Positions 1-9,781 are shown, counted from the first letter of the stretch. The stretch: DNA of 28,847 nucleotides from Klebsormidium nitens (GCA_000708835.1 DF237797.1:1-28847); one strand, 5' to 3'. Notes: generated by a model not told the origin, from the letters alone. Numbers and translations: made by a program.

Positions 1-22
1 GGCGCGCAGCCGGGAGTCGGTG

Positions 23-41
23 CGCAGTCGTGCCGTTACAC
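23..41 (-). repeat. Inverted copy of the dispersed repeat core
   Basis: Read on the minus strand, this stretch is gtgtaacggcacgactgcg. It is identical over 19 bases to the core of the plus-strand repeats at 19768-19786 and 28796-28814. Only the core is shared here: the flanks differ and the palindromic right arm of the other two copies is missing. It lies 22 bases from the left end of the window, inside what should be the last visible intron of the ribonucleotide reductase gene. Confidence 0.8.
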
Positions 42-172
42 CTGCATGAAAGAGGAGAGTTAAGTCTCGCATCATGACAAGAAGGGTTGCTGGCGTGCGA
101 GATTTAAGCATAGAAAGCGGTGCGGTAGGGCATGGCCCCACGCCCTGAGAGCCCGGGAGGAAAGGCACGTAC

Positions 173-2778
173 CTGTCTTGAGCCCGAGCTTGTGCGCGTG
201 CACGAGAGCCGAGGAGAGCCCCGCTGGTGTCGGGCGCGCCATGAAGAGATTCATGGACTGAGAATGGTCGACGAAGAGCCCCCTGTCAGCTGCCATGTCG
301 ATCACCACCTTCTGCTCGATCTCCCAGACCGTCTTGTACAGCTCCTTGAGGTCGTCCGGCACCTCCTCCAGGTCCTTTACAGAGCCCCTGTTGGCCATGA
401 TCTTGTCCTTAAGCGCCTCGCTCCACAGCCCGCGCTCGAGGAGGTCATCGAGTAGATGGCTATTGACCACCACGAACTCGCCTGCCAAGGTCCGGCGCAC
501 GTACAGGTTGCTGCTGATGGGCTCAGCTGCCTCCACGTTGCCTAGGATCTGCCCCGTTGAGGCGGTTGGTATCACGCTCGTGAGGAGGCTGTTGCGCATC
601 CCGGACTTGACGATCCGCGCCTTCAAGGCCTCCCAGTCATAGCCGATCGGGGGAGGCTTCAAATCACCAGAGGTCAAACTGAAGGAGGCCTTCAGAGGAC
701 GGGGAGCCCTTGAAGGAAGAGTAGGGGCCGAACTCCTCTGCAAGATCGACCGAGGCCTCCACTGCTGCGTAGTAGATGCTCTGGAAGATGGCCCTGTTCA
801 GAACCCTTGCTTCAGGGCTCGACAAGGGAAGCCTCAGCATCATGAAGACGTCAGCCAGGCCCTGCACCCCCAGACCCAAGGGGCGGTGCAGCTTGTTGGA
901 GTGGGCAGCCTCTGGGATCGGGTAGAAGGTCTTGTCGATCGATAGATCCAGATTTTTGATGACGACCTTGGTAACCTCCCGCAGCTTGGCCATGTCAAAG
1001 AAGACCTTGCCATCCTTGGTGACCGTCACAAACTGAGGCAGGGCCAGCGAAGCCAGCGAGCACACGGCAATTTCCTCGTTCGACGTATATTCAGTGACCT
1101 CTGCAGAGAGGGATGGACACTTTGTTAGAGCTGGCCCTGGTTGCTGCCAACCTCACAATAGCCCTCACCGTTGCTTCATGCTGCTACTTTGCTATCCGTG
1201 AAAAGGCACAAAAAGCGCTCCAAAGCCCCGACCTAATGAGCGCAAAGCTTGCTTGCATGCAGGAAGCCCTTACCCGCACAGAGGTTTGAGCTCTTAATAG
1301 TGCCCAGGTGGCGCTGGTTGGACTTTCTGTTGACGGCGTCCTTGAAGAGGACGTACGGGGTCCCTCCCTCCACCTGCGCCGTCAGCATGGCGCTCCAGAC
1401 AGCCTTGGCCCGCACCACCCTGCTGGCGAGCCCCGGGGTTGCCTCATAAGAGGCGTACAACTTTTCAAACTGTGCTCCATAGCAGTCGGGGAGGCCGGGG
1501 GCCTTGTTGGGGTCGAACAGGGACCACATGCCGTCCTCCTCCACCCGCTTGATGAACAGATCCGGCACCCAGAGGGCGGTGAAGAGGTCTCTGCACCTCA
1601 TCTCCTCTTTGCCGCTGTTCTTGCGCAGCTCGAGGAAGTCGAAGATATCAGCGTGCCACGGCTCCAGGTAGATTGTGATGGAGCCCTTCCGCTTCCCCCC
1701 CTGCACCACAGCTCAAGATTCTTGAGACCTGCAGACGTTATAAATAAAGCCTGCCCTTGGGGAACCTTGCTCTGGATGCGACTCTAAAGAAAATTGTCTA
1801 TAGAGAGTTTATTACAGAAACATGGGATTTCTTTCCATTTCATAACCTCACCTGGTTGACGTATCGTGCCAGGGAATTGAAGTTTTGCAGCATGGGAACG
1901 ATCCCCGTAGAATCGCCCCCGGTGCCTTCAATGGGGGACCCGTCGGAGCGGATGGAGTGGATGTGCACGCCTATGCCACCGCCCCACTTGGACAGAAGAG
2001 CGCACTTTTTGAGCGTTTGGTAGATCCCCTCGATCGAATCCTCTGTGCCCACGAGGAAGCAGCTGGCAAGCTGAGGCCTGCTGGTCCTGGCGTTGAAGAG
2101 CGTGGGGGACGCGTGGGTGAAGTAGCCCTCTGACAGAAGGGTGTAAGTCTCCAGCACGCGCTCCAGGTCATTTGGCCCGTGGATGAAGAGAGCTACCCGC
2201 ATCCACATGTGCTGGGGCCTCTCCGCTGGCCGTCCTCCCTTGGACAACAGGTAGCCCTTGGTGAGAGTCTTTGCGGCAAAGTAGTCAATGGCGTACGACT
2301 TTGAGTGGTCCATGGCTGCCTCCAGGGTGTCGCACAGGCTGTCATCACTCATGATGCGATCGTACAGTGCCTTGTCCCACCTCTTGCCCAACAGCTTCAC
2401 CGACTCCCTGAGGGTGGCTGGCGTCCCCTTGTGTAAATTTGACACGATGATGCGTGCCGCGAGGACTCCATAGTCAGGGTGGATGGTCTTGAGGCTCTCT
2501 GCAATTTCAGCAGTGAGAATGTCAATCTCCTCCGTAGTGACTTGATCATAAAGCGAGTTGCTGACCCGCTGCACCACCTTGACTGGATCTGCGTGCAGCA
2601 GAGGGGCACCGGTGACGCGAGGGGACCTGTCCTTGACGCGCTGCGAGCTCTTGAAGTAGCCATAGGCGGGCTTCTCTGCGTAGGGCTGATGCACGTTGTT
2701 GCAGAGGGCAGAGAGGCGCTGCGTGATCTTGTCAAAGGAGACGCCCTCCCGGCTGCCAGAGCGCTTTGTGACCTCCAT
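173..2778 (-). CDS. RNR1: Ribonucleotide reductase large subunit (class Ia), split by introns, 3' end missing, one frame break
   Basis: This is the catalytic R1 subunit that reduces ribonucleoside diphosphates to deoxy forms with the small subunit. Exons read 1852-2778, 1274-1700 and 173-1100. Introns of 151 and 173 bases have GT-AG ends, and a third donor (GTACGT) opens at 172, so the C-terminal redox tail lies beyond the left edge. Residues 1-95 form the ATP-cone, with about 28 more residues than usual near 30-60. The active-site Cys240 (motif ASC), the Asn448-Cys450-Glu452 triad and Cys465 are present. The second intron splits the Glu452 codon. Near 663 the frame breaks: FDLW is followed by TGA, and the match resumes one base downstream. 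This is either a one-base insertion (or two-base loss), a sequencing error, or a +1 shift site. The protein is clearly divergent from plant RNR1 as I know it and may be viral; the introns argue the other way. Confidence 0.88.
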
Positions 2779-3235
2779 TGCAAAAAGTAATTGATCAAAC
2801 GAGCCATCAGACCTCCTCCTAAATACTCCTCACTTGGCGGAAATTGTCGAACCCGCAAATGGGCGGGCGCCATGGCAGATACAGGAGAGGGGGGCGCCAT
2901 GGCAAAGGGATGGCGAATCCTGGCGCCCAAAAGGATAGGCACAATGAAAAGAGGCAGGATCTCGGCGCACGAGAGTCCTGCGCGGCGGGGTTTGGCGCCG
3001 CCCGCCACCAATTGTATGCACTTTCGACGCTATGGCACGCGCAAACCCTTAAGGCACGGGCGCCAACTCCTTGTTTTCCACGTCATCTGAGCCGCAATGG
3101 GTCAACAAGTAGACAAGAAATACCCCTACAGAGCCAGCAGCCGCCAACAGCCGCCAGAAGCCCGCAAAGGCCCCTCCGTTTGCAAACATCCTAAGTAGAT
3201 GGCTGCCTCGCTTACGTGCCTTTAAAACTGAAAAA
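2779..3235. promoter_or_regulatory. Intergenic region upstream of the reductase gene
   Basis: No convincing gene is seen in this 457-base stretch. It holds the presumed promoter of the minus-strand reductase. TTGGCGG at 2834-2840 resembles an E2F core; E2F control of reductase genes is known in plants and animals, but the match here is only suggestive. The 12-mer ggcgccatggca occurs twice, at 2866-2877 and 2893-2904, 27 bases apart, with a related tggcgccc at 2921-2928. Confidence 0.3.
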
Positions 3236-3258
3236 TATAATGGGCACACCCCATTATA
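3236..3258 (+). promoter_or_regulatory. AT-rich perfect hairpin just upstream of the first BRO-N reading frame
   Basis: tataatggg (3236-3244) and cccattata (3250-3258) form a perfect 9-base-pair stem around the loop cacac. The stem ends four bases before the ATG at 3263. The left arm runs into an A-rich TATA-like stretch. It may be a viral promoter element or a structure in the 5' leader; the sequence does not say which. Confidence 0.5.
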
Positions 3259-3262
3259 CGAG

Positions 3263-3490
3263 ATGTTTCTCATCGACCTAGAAGGACAATGCATCGAAGC
3301 CAACAAGCATAAAGTTCCCATCATTTTGGTCGGGGAGGAACGGCAGCCTTGGATTAAAGCAAACGAAGCAGCTGCTCTACTTGGTTACGTCAACTTCAGA
3401 AAGGCTGTTACGATGCACGTAAAGTCCCACAGGTTGCAGACCCATCAACAGCTTCTGGACAGGGGTGTGCCCACGGAAAGAACCAATTAG
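3263..3490 (+). pseudogene. BRO-N domain fragment, first of a tandem pair
   Basis: The 75-residue frame starts at an ATG and contains the first half of a BRO-N DNA-binding domain: WIKANEAAALLGYVNFRKAV is the usual pattern of aromatic, K/RAN-D/E-AA, LGY and a following A-hydrophobic stretch. It stops at TAG (3488-3490), before the NEPGLY half of the domain. A second in-frame stop follows, and then a closely similar half-domain in the same frame at 3569-3802. BRO-N proteins are common and often multi-copy in NCLDVs, baculoviruses and phages and act in nucleic-acid binding. This copy is probably a decayed duplicate of its neighbour, though a short functional protein cannot be excluded. Confidence 0.65.
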
Positions 3491-3568
3491 CAAAACGTGT
3501 TGTGAGAGCCTTTTTCACAAGAGGTATTGCCACTGGTCTCGAAAGGCTTAGGGAAACGAGTCATTGAA

Positions 3569-4206
3569 ATGTTAGACAAAATGGTCGTGACTGGTGAGAG
3601 GATCAGCAAGTGGCTTGATGATGCCCAGGTGTTCTGTGTTGTTCATCAAGGCACGGTTTACTACAAAGCAAACGACGTTGCCAAGCTACTTGAGTATTCC
3701 AACTTTCGGAAGGCGGTCACAGTTTTCATTCCAAAGCAACTTCTCTATCTTGGAAATACGATCGGGTTCAACAAGATGAGAACAGTCGTTTCACAACAGT
3801 AGAAAGTGTCTCCCATTTGGTGCATGCATCGCGGCTCCCGTCAACCGTCGGAGTGGCCAAAGATTTGGGGCTACCAATATCAGAGAGATATAAACAACAC
3901 TTCCAAGAAATGGACACAGTGCATACAATCTTAGGAGTCTTTATACGAGAGCGCTTGATCCGCCAGCCCGAAGTAAACGGCCGTCGAGTTGACCTGTACT
4001 TTCCAGACTACAATATAGCTGTTGAATGTGACGAGTACAATCATAGATACAGAGATCAAGTTGATGAAGCAAAGCGCAGCACAATGATCAGCAACTGTCT
4101 TGGTTGTCACTGGGTTCGTTACGATCCAAACCGGGACGCATTTGATATCATCGGTGTTCTTGGCAAGATATATGCTTTGATTTCTGGTAGTAAGATGAAG
4201 GCTTGA
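3569..4206 (+). pseudogene. BRO-N half-domain followed by a PD-(D/E)XK-type nuclease domain, frame-broken
   Basis: From the ATG at 3569 the frame carries a BRO-N half-domain (VYYKANDVAKLLEYSNFRKA) and closes at 3802. The match continues in another frame to 4206 with a small nuclease-like domain: VDLYFPDYNIAVECDEYNH, where Asp and the Glu-Cys-Asp group fit the D...ExD/K core of PD-(D/E)XK or DUF559/Vsr-like folds, and later WVRYDPN. BRO-N or MSV199 domains joined to such a C-terminal nuclease are a known NCLDV arrangement, so the two pieces were probably one gene, now separated by a frame change near 3800. The second BRO-N half (NEPGLY region) is missing. Enzyme activity is inferred from motifs only. 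Confidence 0.62.
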
Positions 4207-4302
4207 ATGATGCAGCTCCAGCAGTCTATCAACCTTCACGAGGGGCAATAATAAGTTTGTCAAGGTGGCTTAGGGATAAAGATTGTGGATAAGAGAGGAG
4301 TC

Positions 4303-5652
4303 ATGGAGATTACCACTCAGGGACGGATTGTGCACCGGAAGGACCTGGACCCCACAACAGTCCGGGAGTTGCGTTCGAGGTGTACTGCAGTTGGTGTAGT
4401 AGACCCATTCACTCAGGTTCCGCCTAGAATCTGCTGCCTGCGGTCTCTGCCGGACGGCCGCCTAGCCTCCCCCCTGCATGTTCCTCTTGACTCCCTGCGC
4501 CTCCCGGAGGCTACAGACGTTAGGCCGCAGCCAGAGCCTCTCTCAGACTTTCCGGCTTTCGAGGGCCGTTTAGACATCAGCAGACGCCAGCAGGAGGCAT
4601 TCGATGCCGTTTTAAAGGCACTTTCAGAGAAGGGTGCTGGAGTGCTCTCCATTCCCGTCGGTTTTGGTAAGACCACCGTAGCAATTGCAATTGCATGTCA
4701 TTTCAAGGTTAAGACCCTGATTGTTGTGCACAAAACGGCTCTACTTGACCAATGGGTTGAGAGGATCCAGACCTTTGCACCGGGTGCCAGGATAGGCCGA
4801 ATCCAAGGGCCACTGGTTGATTGCGAGGACAAGCACTTTGTAGTGGGAATGCTGCAATCCCTTAGCACAAAGGCATACGACCGAAAGGTGCTCGACAGCT
4901 TCCATTTGGTCACACTGGACGAATGCCACCACGTTGGTGCTCCAATTTTCTCGAAGGCCTTTGACCGTTTATGTGTCCGTTACTCTTTGGGCCTCTCTGC
5001 CACCCCTGAGAGAAAGGACGGCTTAAAGGACGTCATCAGCTGGTATCTAGGAGAGGTATGCTTCAAAGTGGAGCGAAAGGATGCCTCCACGGTCGTGGTT
5101 GAGCGAATGAAGTACGAGAGCCCCACTTACTCTCGAGAGATTCCCACTTTCCCCAACGGCCAGCCGGCCCTCTATAGAATGATCGAGACGCTCTGCTCGG
5201 ACCAACGGCGCAACAGCTTGCTGGTCGAGAAGGCTTCTTCCATCACGCGTGATAAGAGCGTCTCTCTCTTGATCCTTTCTGAACGGAGGGCACATTGCGC
5301 AGAGCTTAAGGAGGCTCTTTGCAAGCTGCACATCAGCGCAGGACTGTTTCTTGGAGGTTGCAAAAAGGAGGAGCTCGAGGCAGTCGCTCAGGAGTGCCAG
5401 GTCATCTTGGCAACATATTCGATGGCAGCAGAGGGCCTGGATATTTCAAGACTTAATGCTTTGATTCTGGCAACCCCCAAGGGCGACGTGCGGCAGTCTG
5501 TGGGGAGGATCATGAGGAGCACTGGTGCCACGGCACTGATAGTGGATATGGTTGACAATTGGGGACCTTTTGCAGCTTTCGCAAGAAAGAGAGATTGCTT
5601 CTACAGAAAGAGTGGATTCTCATCCACCGCACCCTGTATGATCAGGGTTTAG
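4303..5652 (+). CDS. SF2 helicase, NCLDV A18-like
   Basis: The uninterrupted frame gives 449 residues from the ATG at 4303; a GTG 18 bases upstream is less likely. Motifs in order: Q-like QQEAFDAV, Walker A PVGFGKTT near 118-125, Walker B DECHH near 206-210, GLSATPERKDG near 230-240, ATYSMAAEGLDI and QSVGRIMR in the C-terminal RecA lobe. This DECHH/SATPxRKDG pattern fits the poxvirus A18/phage-type DNA or transcript-release helicases found across NCLDVs. The N-terminal 90 residues resemble no domain I can name. The gene shows no frame damage, unlike the BRO genes just upstream, and no intron. It probably acts in viral transcription termination or repair, by family analogy. Confidence 0.85.
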   Translation: MEITTQGRIVHRKDLDPTTVRELRSRCTAVGVVDPFTQVPPRICCLRSLPDGRLASPLHVPLDSLRLPEATDVRPQPEPLSDFPAFEGRLDISRRQQEAFDAVLKALSEKGAGVLSIPVGFGKTTVAIAIACHFKVKTLIVVHKTALLDQWVERIQTFAPGARIGRIQGPLVDCEDKHFVVGMLQSLSTKAYDRKVLDSFHLVTLDECHHVGAPIFSKAFDRLCVRYSLGLSATPERKDGLKDVISWYLGEVCFKVERKDASTVVVERMKYESPTYSREIPTFPNGQPALYRMIETLCSDQRRNSLLVEKASSITRDKSVSLLILSERRAHCAELKEALCKLHISAGLFLGGCKKEELEAVAQECQVILATYSMAAEGLDISRLNALILATPKGDVRQSVGRIMRSTGATALIVDMVDNWGPFAAFARKRDCFYRKSGFSSTAPCMIRV

Positions 5653-5921
5653 GACGGGTCCGTTCTATGTGCCATGCACTTCTCTCAAAGTTGGTGACTC
5701 CTAGTGACAAGCCACATGCGACTGGGAGGAAATTTGTGAAACACGTGAATGCATGAATGAGGCAGATGAAGATGATGACGCTTGTTTGACTGAGTTCTTT
5801 TGCCGCTTGCTTACAACTTATACAAACCGTACTCCTAACCGCCCATCAACGGAGAGTATAAGCCTGTCTCCATCACAAAGTCTACAAAACGTTCCGTCTT
5901 ACGCCGAGTCCAACACAAACC

Positions 5922-6914
5922 TTAATCTATGGCAACTGTGAACCTAACATAGGCAGGTAAAACACTGGTTGGATCATGACAGTCAATGTCATACCAGCCT
6001 TCGTCACCATCATCGCTCAGGCCTGCAGAGAACGCCAACCGCTTGCCCTCCTTACAGACTTCTATTGCCGCTTCTATTAGCTCATTATCAACCTCACGAT
6101 CCATATCCCCAACTAGAAAGCCAGCTCGTATTGTGGTGCGCATGCGCAGCTGCTGCCCAGTCAATTTTTCAAACAACCTGGCATCTGCTACAGCTCTGAA
6201 AAGCCTTACAGCTCGGTGATACTTCAGAGGGTCAGGGTCCGGGCCTCTATCCGACCCTGCCATGTCGTGAAGACTCGCTTCTGCCACATCCAGACGCGAC
6301 TGCAATGCTGACTTTAGGTCAGCCACTTGCTCTGCAGAGAGTGCTTTCATTTCCGCTTCTCTGAGCACCCCCTCATAGTCCCCGACCAGATGCTTCCCCT
6401 CAAACTCCAACCCTCGCACCCATAGGCCTATTGTTTCCCGGGTCGAGGTTCGCGTTGCATACCAGAAGTTGTAACATCGTGTGTCCACTCGCCAACCCTC
6501 AACCAACCCCATCATGACTCTCAAGTACCTCGTCTCATCCTCCAAACGCAGTGGCCCATCAATATCCTCAAAATCAAACCCAAACAAAGGTGAGGCGATC
6601 CTGTATCTGAGTTCCAGCACTCTGGCGTTGTATTCTGCTTTGAGGATTGGCTTCAGACGGCACAAAAGTTCCTCGTCGTGGCCTTCCAAGTCACATTCTC
6701 CATTAAAGTCTTGCCAAGCCTGTGCAAGTCTGGCTTGGACCCTCTTCCGCCACTCTTCCAAGGATACATCATGTAACCTTTGTCCAAAGTCCTCTGCTGC
6801 ACTACCTTGGGCCAGGCGTGCTTGGAGTACAGCTTTTAAGAACTCATCCTGCAGCAATGCAGGATTGCTAACCACCCGATTGACGAACGCATCAAGCGAC
6901 TCGTAGCTTCCCAT
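5922..6914 (-). CDS. Uncharacterised 330-residue protein
   Basis: A long open frame on the minus strand; the best start is the ATG at 6914 (MGSYESLDAF). The frame stays open 56 codons further up, but that part overlaps other broken frames and looks like read-through. The protein is rich in charged residues, Leu and Ala, mostly helical in character, with Trp-Asp-Phe and FGFDFEDIDGPLRLEDE stretches in the middle and an acidic C-terminal third. No signal peptide, membrane segment or familiar catalytic motif is seen. It converges on the A18-like helicase (270 bases apart) and lies in the same direction as the broken virion-protein-like fragment upstream, so a viral origin is likely but unproven. 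Confidence 0.6.
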   Translation of the reverse strand: MGSYESLDAFVNRVVSNPALLQDEFLKAVLQARLAQGSAAEDFGQRLHDVSLEEWRKRVQARLAQAWQDFNGECDLEGHDEELLCRLKPILKAEYNARVLELRYRIASPLFGFDFEDIDGPLRLEDETRYLRVMMGLVEGWRVDTRCYNFWYATRTSTRETIGLWVRGLEFEGKHLVGDYEGVLREAEMKALSAEQVADLKSALQSRLDVAEASLHDMAGSDRGPDPDPLKYHRAVRLFRAVADARLFEKLTGQQLRMRTTIRAGFLVGDMDREVDNELIEAAIEVCKEGKRLAFSAGLSDDGDEGWYDIDCHDPTSVLPAYVRFTVAID

Positions 6915-7106
6915 GTCTCCTCTCAACAATTCCCAAATGCGGTTCACCCTGCTGGCCCCCGCCTGGCTCCGCCACACCAAGCTCACCACCCACCTGCGCC
7001 ACCACAGCCTGCTGCTCGCCCCGGTTCTTGCAAGCACTTCTCTCGATTGCTGCAACGTCTGGCCACTCGAATCGTCCTCCACCTGCCCCGCTCCTGGTTA
7101 CCCTGT

Positions 7107-7324
7107 TTACCAAGAGCCCCTTGCTCCTTGTGCGCTTGCCATACGGTCTCGGATCTGAGCGTCCAGAATGTCCAACGAGTAGACGTTCTTGAACGGAGAG
7201 TCGAAGTCGAGCCTGAACTGGCCCGGCGTCGGCCACACCGTCCTGTCGCGATGACCTGCATCGACGTGAAGCTGACTTCCTCGGCATTCCTCTTGAGGTA
7301 GTCAATGTCTTCCATACACTCCAT
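7107..7324 (-). pseudogene. Fragment resembling the N-terminus of an NCLDV virion-associated protein, frame-broken
   Basis: On the minus strand the ATG at 7324 opens MECMEDIDYLKRNAEEVSF. The following conserved-looking stretch lies one frame over: HRDRTVWPTPGQFRLDFDSP followed by FKNVYSLDILDAQIRDRM, ending at TAA (7107-7109). The pattern SRDR, Pro-x-Pro, a short strand, SPFKNV and A-x-I is what I recall at the start of a family of NCLDV structural proteins. The frame change lies near 7235-7250. The rest of the protein cannot be followed downstream. The assignment rests on motif memory and is moderate to weak. The stretch 7330-7560 upstream (minus strand) is open in one frame but has no start and was not recognised. 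Confidence 0.4.
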
Positions 7325-7565
7325 TCAGAGCCCAAATAAATGAGTGCTGCTTTCACGCGTGAGTATGTACACAAGTTAGTAGCAAGTGTGTCTCTCCATT
7401 GTTCCAAGACCTTCCGCAGAGTACTTGTATTGATGTTGTACTTCTCTGAATGCTGCGCCTGTTTAAGGCTATCCAATCCTCCTGTAGAGCGAATCGCCTT
7501 GACTACATCGTCTGTGATTTTATCAAAAGGGTGCGCCCCCCGTGCCGGATCCAATCGATGGACAC

Positions 7566-8069
7566 ATGAATTGGTGTGTCTTTTATTCGTCGGCAATCAA
7601 CACGATGCCTCGTTGCCTGTGCAGGGTGCCGACTGCCGCATTGCCGCACCGCAGCACCGGCATACGACTGAAGGAAGAGCAGTGGGTCTACGCAATCAAG
7701 TGCAACTCGAGGTTCTATCGAAGCACACACCTTATGGACTCAATCTCCATGAGCTCCGTAGTCGTATTCCAGAAGCAATGCGTCGCGGAGCGCATGCTGA
7801 ATGATCTCCGCTACATCACGGATATCAGGGGGGTCGACTGCCGTCCTACGCAATTGATAATGCAAACTTCCGTGCATGCGACCCATGTGAATGCTCCCCT
7901 TCCAGAGGGTGCCATCCTGGAGATCTATCCCACCATGGTTGGCATTATTGCTGAGTACCCGCATTCCAACTGCCTCGACCTCGACATCATCACTGGAGAT
8001 GCGGATGTAGAAGGCACTAGCAAGATCGTGAGCTGTCCTCGTCCTCTGGATAGATCTCTAACCACATAG
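7566..8069 (+). CDS. Uncharacterised 168-residue protein
   Basis: An open frame from the ATG at 7566 to TAG at 8067-8069; a GTG 24 bases upstream is possible. It contains a hydrophilic core with LRYITDIRGVDCRPTQLI and a hydrophobic LEIYPTMVGIIAEYP stretch, and eight Cys with no clear metal-binding spacing. It is divergent from the minus-strand viral-like fragment upstream and is followed by about 2 kb of non-coding sequence. No family was recognised. Codon use looks like the neighbouring viral genes, so it may mark the edge of this viral segment. Confidence 0.45.
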   Translation: MNWCVFYSSAINTMPRCLCRVPTAALPHRSTGIRLKEEQWVYAIKCNSRFYRSTHLMDSISMSSVVVFQKQCVAERMLNDLRYITDIRGVDCRPTQLIMQTSVHATHVNAPLPEGAILEIYPTMVGIIAEYPHSNCLDLDIITGDADVEGTSKIVSCPRPLDRSLTT

Positions 8070-8132
8070 GGATCCCTAGATACATATGTATTTGCAACTT
8101 CCGCTGGCTCAGAAAAGTCGTCCTATGAGTAC
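8061..8132 (+). repeat. Diverged direct repeat, copy 1
   Basis: accacatagggatccctaga and about 50 following bases recur in diverged form at 8248-8318. Shared blocks include accacata, tccctag, tatgta, tgcaactt and ggctcA-aga. Spacing between copies is 187 bases. Nature unknown; it starts at the stop codon of the upstream gene. Confidence 0.55.
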
Positions 8133-8247
8133 TATTGGGGTTCTTCTGTCTTTGGTACCGTGAACTACAGCAGTTCTGACCACATGTGACATAGTATTGA
8201 CCTGATATACAGGTTTGAGTCCTGAGCATCAAGTATATTACATCCAT

Positions 8248-8318
8248 ACCACATAAGGTCCCTAGGTAGGTATGTAGCTGCAACTTGCTGCGGGCTCAAA
8301 GAAGTTGTACTACGAATG
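8248..8318 (+). repeat. Diverged direct repeat, copy 2
   Basis: Second copy of the 8061-8132 sequence, about three quarters identical by eye, with two small length differences. No open frame is conserved between the two copies, so this is likely a duplicated non-coding segment or old mobile-element debris. Confidence 0.55.
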
Positions 8319-9569
8319 TTCACAAACATATGGGCCAAGCACCGAGTACTGACCAAGCACCGACTTTTTGACGGTTATGTAAGGAGGCCAACTCAGCAGG
8401 CCCAGCAGTTCTTGCTTAACAGCTGGAAGCTACGTTTTGCTGGTCAGTGGTCAGATGCTCGCAAGGATCGATGCGCTATGGTACAACCACCCAAAAACGA
8501 ATGGCAATCGCACCTGTAGCAGATGAGACGGGCTAAACTGAGCGGATGAAAGGAAAAAGGAAGCATCCAGTCTTGCTATAACCTTGACAGCAATGTTAAT
8601 CAATCTAACTTTGCATCAACCTGTGCGCTTCTCAGGAGGACTTTCGAAGGGGGGAGAACACCTTCCGGCTGGCTCCCTACAGCCACACCTTCGAGGCCAC
8701 TGTCTTGGGACCCAAAAAGCCGGCCATGAAGGCCAAACGTTACTTGACAAGACGCAAGACCGGAAAGGTGACTCAAGTTTGCAGTGTTTCACGGGTGAAC
8801 GAGCTTGCAGAGTAAAGACGCTCACACACAGAGAGAGCGGACCTTGGAACCTCGTTAGTCCCCTGCCTCGCTCTTGGCTGAGCTGTGCAGCCCCTGGACG
8901 TCACGTGGTATTTCAGATACATGAGGCTCCTCTAAGGGGCCCTCGACATGGTCTAGGTTCAGGAAGTCCACCATGTCTTGCCTATCTCCTGTGAGTGACC
9001 ATCTGCAAGAAAGGCAGCTTCTATGCAGATACATCAGTGTGTTTATGTCGTACTTTGAAACCTTCGTCCTCCGGAAGAGTTTGGCATAAGTGGTCGACTC
9101 AATTGGAAAGAAGTCAGTCTGTCATGCGCTTGCAAGGGCCATTGAGCTCAGAAGTTTGCAAGAGTTAAGGACTCTGGCCGCAATCAACGCGGCAGGCGGG
9201 CTCCCGCCGTTATATCAGGTTTGCAAGCTGTAAAGCAATGCCAGCATTGTGTGCGAATGAGGATGATAACGACAGTCTGGCAACAGTGAATGCCAGCAGG
9301 TTGTGGAGAACTGTAGAGAACAAAAGGGAGAGCCGACGAACTTCGAATTTAAAGAGCTCGCAGGCTAAGCATCTGCGTAGAAGGTTCACAGCAGCCGATC
9401 CATCGTAACTCCCTGTGAATGTACCCTATGCTTTTTCCAGTGGTCAAGAAAACTTCTCCAACTTGGAGGCACAGCATGCACTCTCACTCATCAAAACAAG
9501 GGGGCTCTACAATGTTAGCCAAAGAAACTTTAACAAAAGCCCTATCTTAACACCTGCACAAAACGTCAC
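8319..9569. other. Stretch without a recognisable gene
   Basis: About 1.25 kb with only short, unconvincing frames on both strands. No RNA gene, transposon terminus or viral motif was seen. It probably represents intron or 3' flank of the minus-strand host gene that occupies 10108-14478, or spacer between viral and host blocks. Confidence 0.5.
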
Positions 9570-9781
9570 CTGGTAATGTCCTCCATGCTGAGCTGGCGCG
9601 ACGTCCTCTGCAGACAAGCATCCCTCTCGAAGGCTTTCTGACTAGGCGCATGCTTCTGGTCACTTGAAGGGCCTGGATCTCTGACACATGAGGAGCCGGA
9701 GCTAACAGTTGATCGGGACCCTTCGGATGTGGCGAATATGTCTTTGTACAAAGAGCTCGGCTTTTGACACTCGTTCACGCT
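9570..9781 (-). CDS. Possible extra exon of the host B3 gene
   Basis: On the minus strand a 70-codon open stretch lies between a plausible acceptor (gtgtaacag before 9781) and a donor (AG/gtgacg at 9569). It encodes a Ser-rich, polar segment ending in SMEDITR, of the low-complexity kind common outside DNA-binding domains in plant transcription factors. It would lie downstream of the B3 exons. No homology is visible; support is splice-site shape and an open frame only. Confidence 0.28.

Noticed and set aside
132-3021. Long plus-strand and alternate minus-strand frames across the reductase
   Set aside because: They overlap conserved reductase coding, show low-complexity Arg/Ser/Leu composition and match nothing; they are shadows.
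5753-5941. 62-residue acidic/Ser-Thr-rich frame after the helicase
   Set aside because: Short, low complexity, no family resemblance, and overlaps the end of the minus-strand gene.
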